A DNA stretch of 6,474 nucleotides from Coleofasciculus sp. S288 (GTDB taxonomy: Bacteria; Cyanobacteriota; Cyanobacteriia; Cyanobacteriales; Coleofasciculaceae): positions 1 through 6,474 of the forward strand of contig JAIUYC010000232.1 in assembly GCA_020216575.1 (NCBI GenBank), given 5' to 3'. The notes under the pieces were generated by a model. It saw only the letters and a program-made list of their open reading frames with translations, did not search any database and was not told the DNA's origin. The first letter of the stretch is position 1, and every line of letters begins with the position of its first letter. Positions 6,120 through 6,474 of this stretch are shown here, in pieces. The position numbers and the translations under genes were made by a program.

Positions 6120-6474
6120 CTACTCTTCCTCAACTGATCCACCACCTAAATACAGCCGGATAACTCCTGATGAAGAACAAGATGAGATTTGAGTAAGCCG
6201 CACAATCCGCCCGGAGTTCAAAGATGTTGCTGGCTCATCGTATTCAACGTTCTTTATGAATGCTTCCCCGTTCATAAGGAACACTCGAGCGTTTATTAAG
6301 ACAGCTTTGATGTTCTTTATGAATGCTTCCCCGTTCATAAAGAACACTCGAGCGTTTATTAAGACAGCTTCGATGTTCTTTATGAATGCTTCCCCGTTCA
6401 TAAGGAACACTCGAGCGTTTATTAAGACAGCTTCGATGTTCTTTATGAATGCTTCCCCGTTCATAAGGAACACT
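6120..6474 (-). CDS. Questionable repeat-containing ORF, 5' end outside the window
   Basis: The minus strand is open from the window edge to a TAG at 6120-6122 (at least 117 codons). Its first part is the tandem array read as 21-residue units MNGEAFIKNIEAVLINARVFL, which split into heptads of the form A-[FV]-[LI]-x-N-x-[ER]. It then leaves the repeat with YDEPATSLNSGRIVRLTQ and ends LYLGGGSVEEE. No known domain is recognised in the unique tail. Openness across the repeats is weak evidence because the plus strand is also open there, and no ribosome binding site can be judged because the start lies outside. The ORF may be spurious. Confidence 0.2.
   Translation of the reverse strand, partial: VFLMNGEAFIKNIEAVLINARVFLMNGEAFIKNIEAVLINARVFFMNGEAFIKNIKAVLINARVFLMNGEAFIKNVEYDEPATSLNSGRIVRLTQISSCSSSGVIRLYLGGGSVEEE
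6249..6474. repeat. 63-bp tandem repeat array, continuing past the window
   Basis: Four head-to-tail copies start at 6249, 6312, 6375 and 6438; the last is cut by the window edge after 37 bp. The copies are nearly identical. Differences are TTTGAT versus TTCGAT at the end of the first copy and CATAAAG versus CATAAGG in the second. Each unit divides into three diverged 21-bp subunits (in copy 1: 6250-6270, 6271-6291, 6292-6312), each starting TTC or TTT. Because 63 is a multiple of three, frames stay open through the array: one on the plus strand (MNASPFIRNTRAFIKTA repeated) and one on the minus strand (MNGEAFIKNIEAVLINAR repeated). There are no spacers, so it is not a CRISPR array. Confidence 0.95.
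6312..6345. repeat. Inverted repeat within each 63-bp unit (perfect in copy 2)
   Basis: GTTCTTTATGAA (6312-6323) and TTCATAAAGAAC (6334-6345) are perfect 12-bp inverted arms around a 10-nt loop. The same arms lie at 6249-6260/6271-6282, 6375-6386/6397-6408 and 6438-6449/6460-6471. In those three copies one base differs (CATAAGG), leaving a single T-G pair in the stem. Confidence 0.85.

Noticed and set aside
6249..6474. CRISPR-like repeat array
   Set aside because: The 63-bp copies are contiguous and near-identical with no unique spacers, and no cas gene is in the window.
6256..6474. Plus-strand ORF beginning MNASPFIRNTRAF through the array
   Set aside because: It starts inside the first repeat, has no ribosome binding site, and is open mainly because the unit length is a multiple of three; kept as a finding rather than a gene.

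Overview
The window looks like a cyanobacterial chromosome segment. The smc gene product has cyanobacterial features: an FDEVDMFLDGANVERL Walker B/D-loop, a VSLRRPMIES C-terminal motif, and a PRC-barrel gene directly downstream. Five exact HIP1 octamers (GCGATCGC) occur in 6.5 kb, where about 0.1 would be expected by chance. The repeat-rich intergenic DNA suggests a large-genome filamentous cyanobacterium, but that placement is inference.

Layout: (1) 1-420, minus strand, is the 5' part of a PRC-barrel protein gene running off the left edge. (2) 500-4273, minus strand, is a complete smc gene (1257 aa) with an extra acidic, low-complexity insert of about 70 residues in its N-terminal ATPase head. 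(3) From 4363, plus strand and divergent from smc, come two closely coupled AT-richer small genes. The first (82 aa) resembles the last part of a restriction-endonuclease-fold polymorphic toxin. The second (122 aa) resembles a small immunity-type protein. Together they look like an orphan toxin-tip/immunity cassette (inference). (4) 5062-5913, plus strand, is a full-length Rpn/PD-(D/E)XK family nuclease or 'transposase' gene whose expected catalytic Glu is Lys (IIKMQ instead of IIEMQ). (5) 5914-6119 is non-coding and holds a hairpin-forming interspersed-repeat fragment. (6) 6249-6474 is a tandem array of a 63-bp unit that continues beyond the right edge. Each unit is built from three diverged 21-bp subunits and contains a 12-bp inverted repeat.

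The left two-thirds is a housekeeping chromosome-organisation locus: SMC condensin ATPase plus a PRC-barrel protein of unknown role. The right third is an accessory patch of toxin/immunity-like genes, a mobile-type nuclease gene and repeats, consistent with a recombination-prone junction next to the smc 5' end. No rRNA, tRNA, CRISPR array or complete insertion sequence was seen. The most unusual items are the 63/21-bp array that keeps heptapeptide frames open on both strands, the catalytic E-to-K change in the Rpn protein, the SMC head insert with a repeat-like segment at its end, and the orphan toxin-tip/immunity-like pair.
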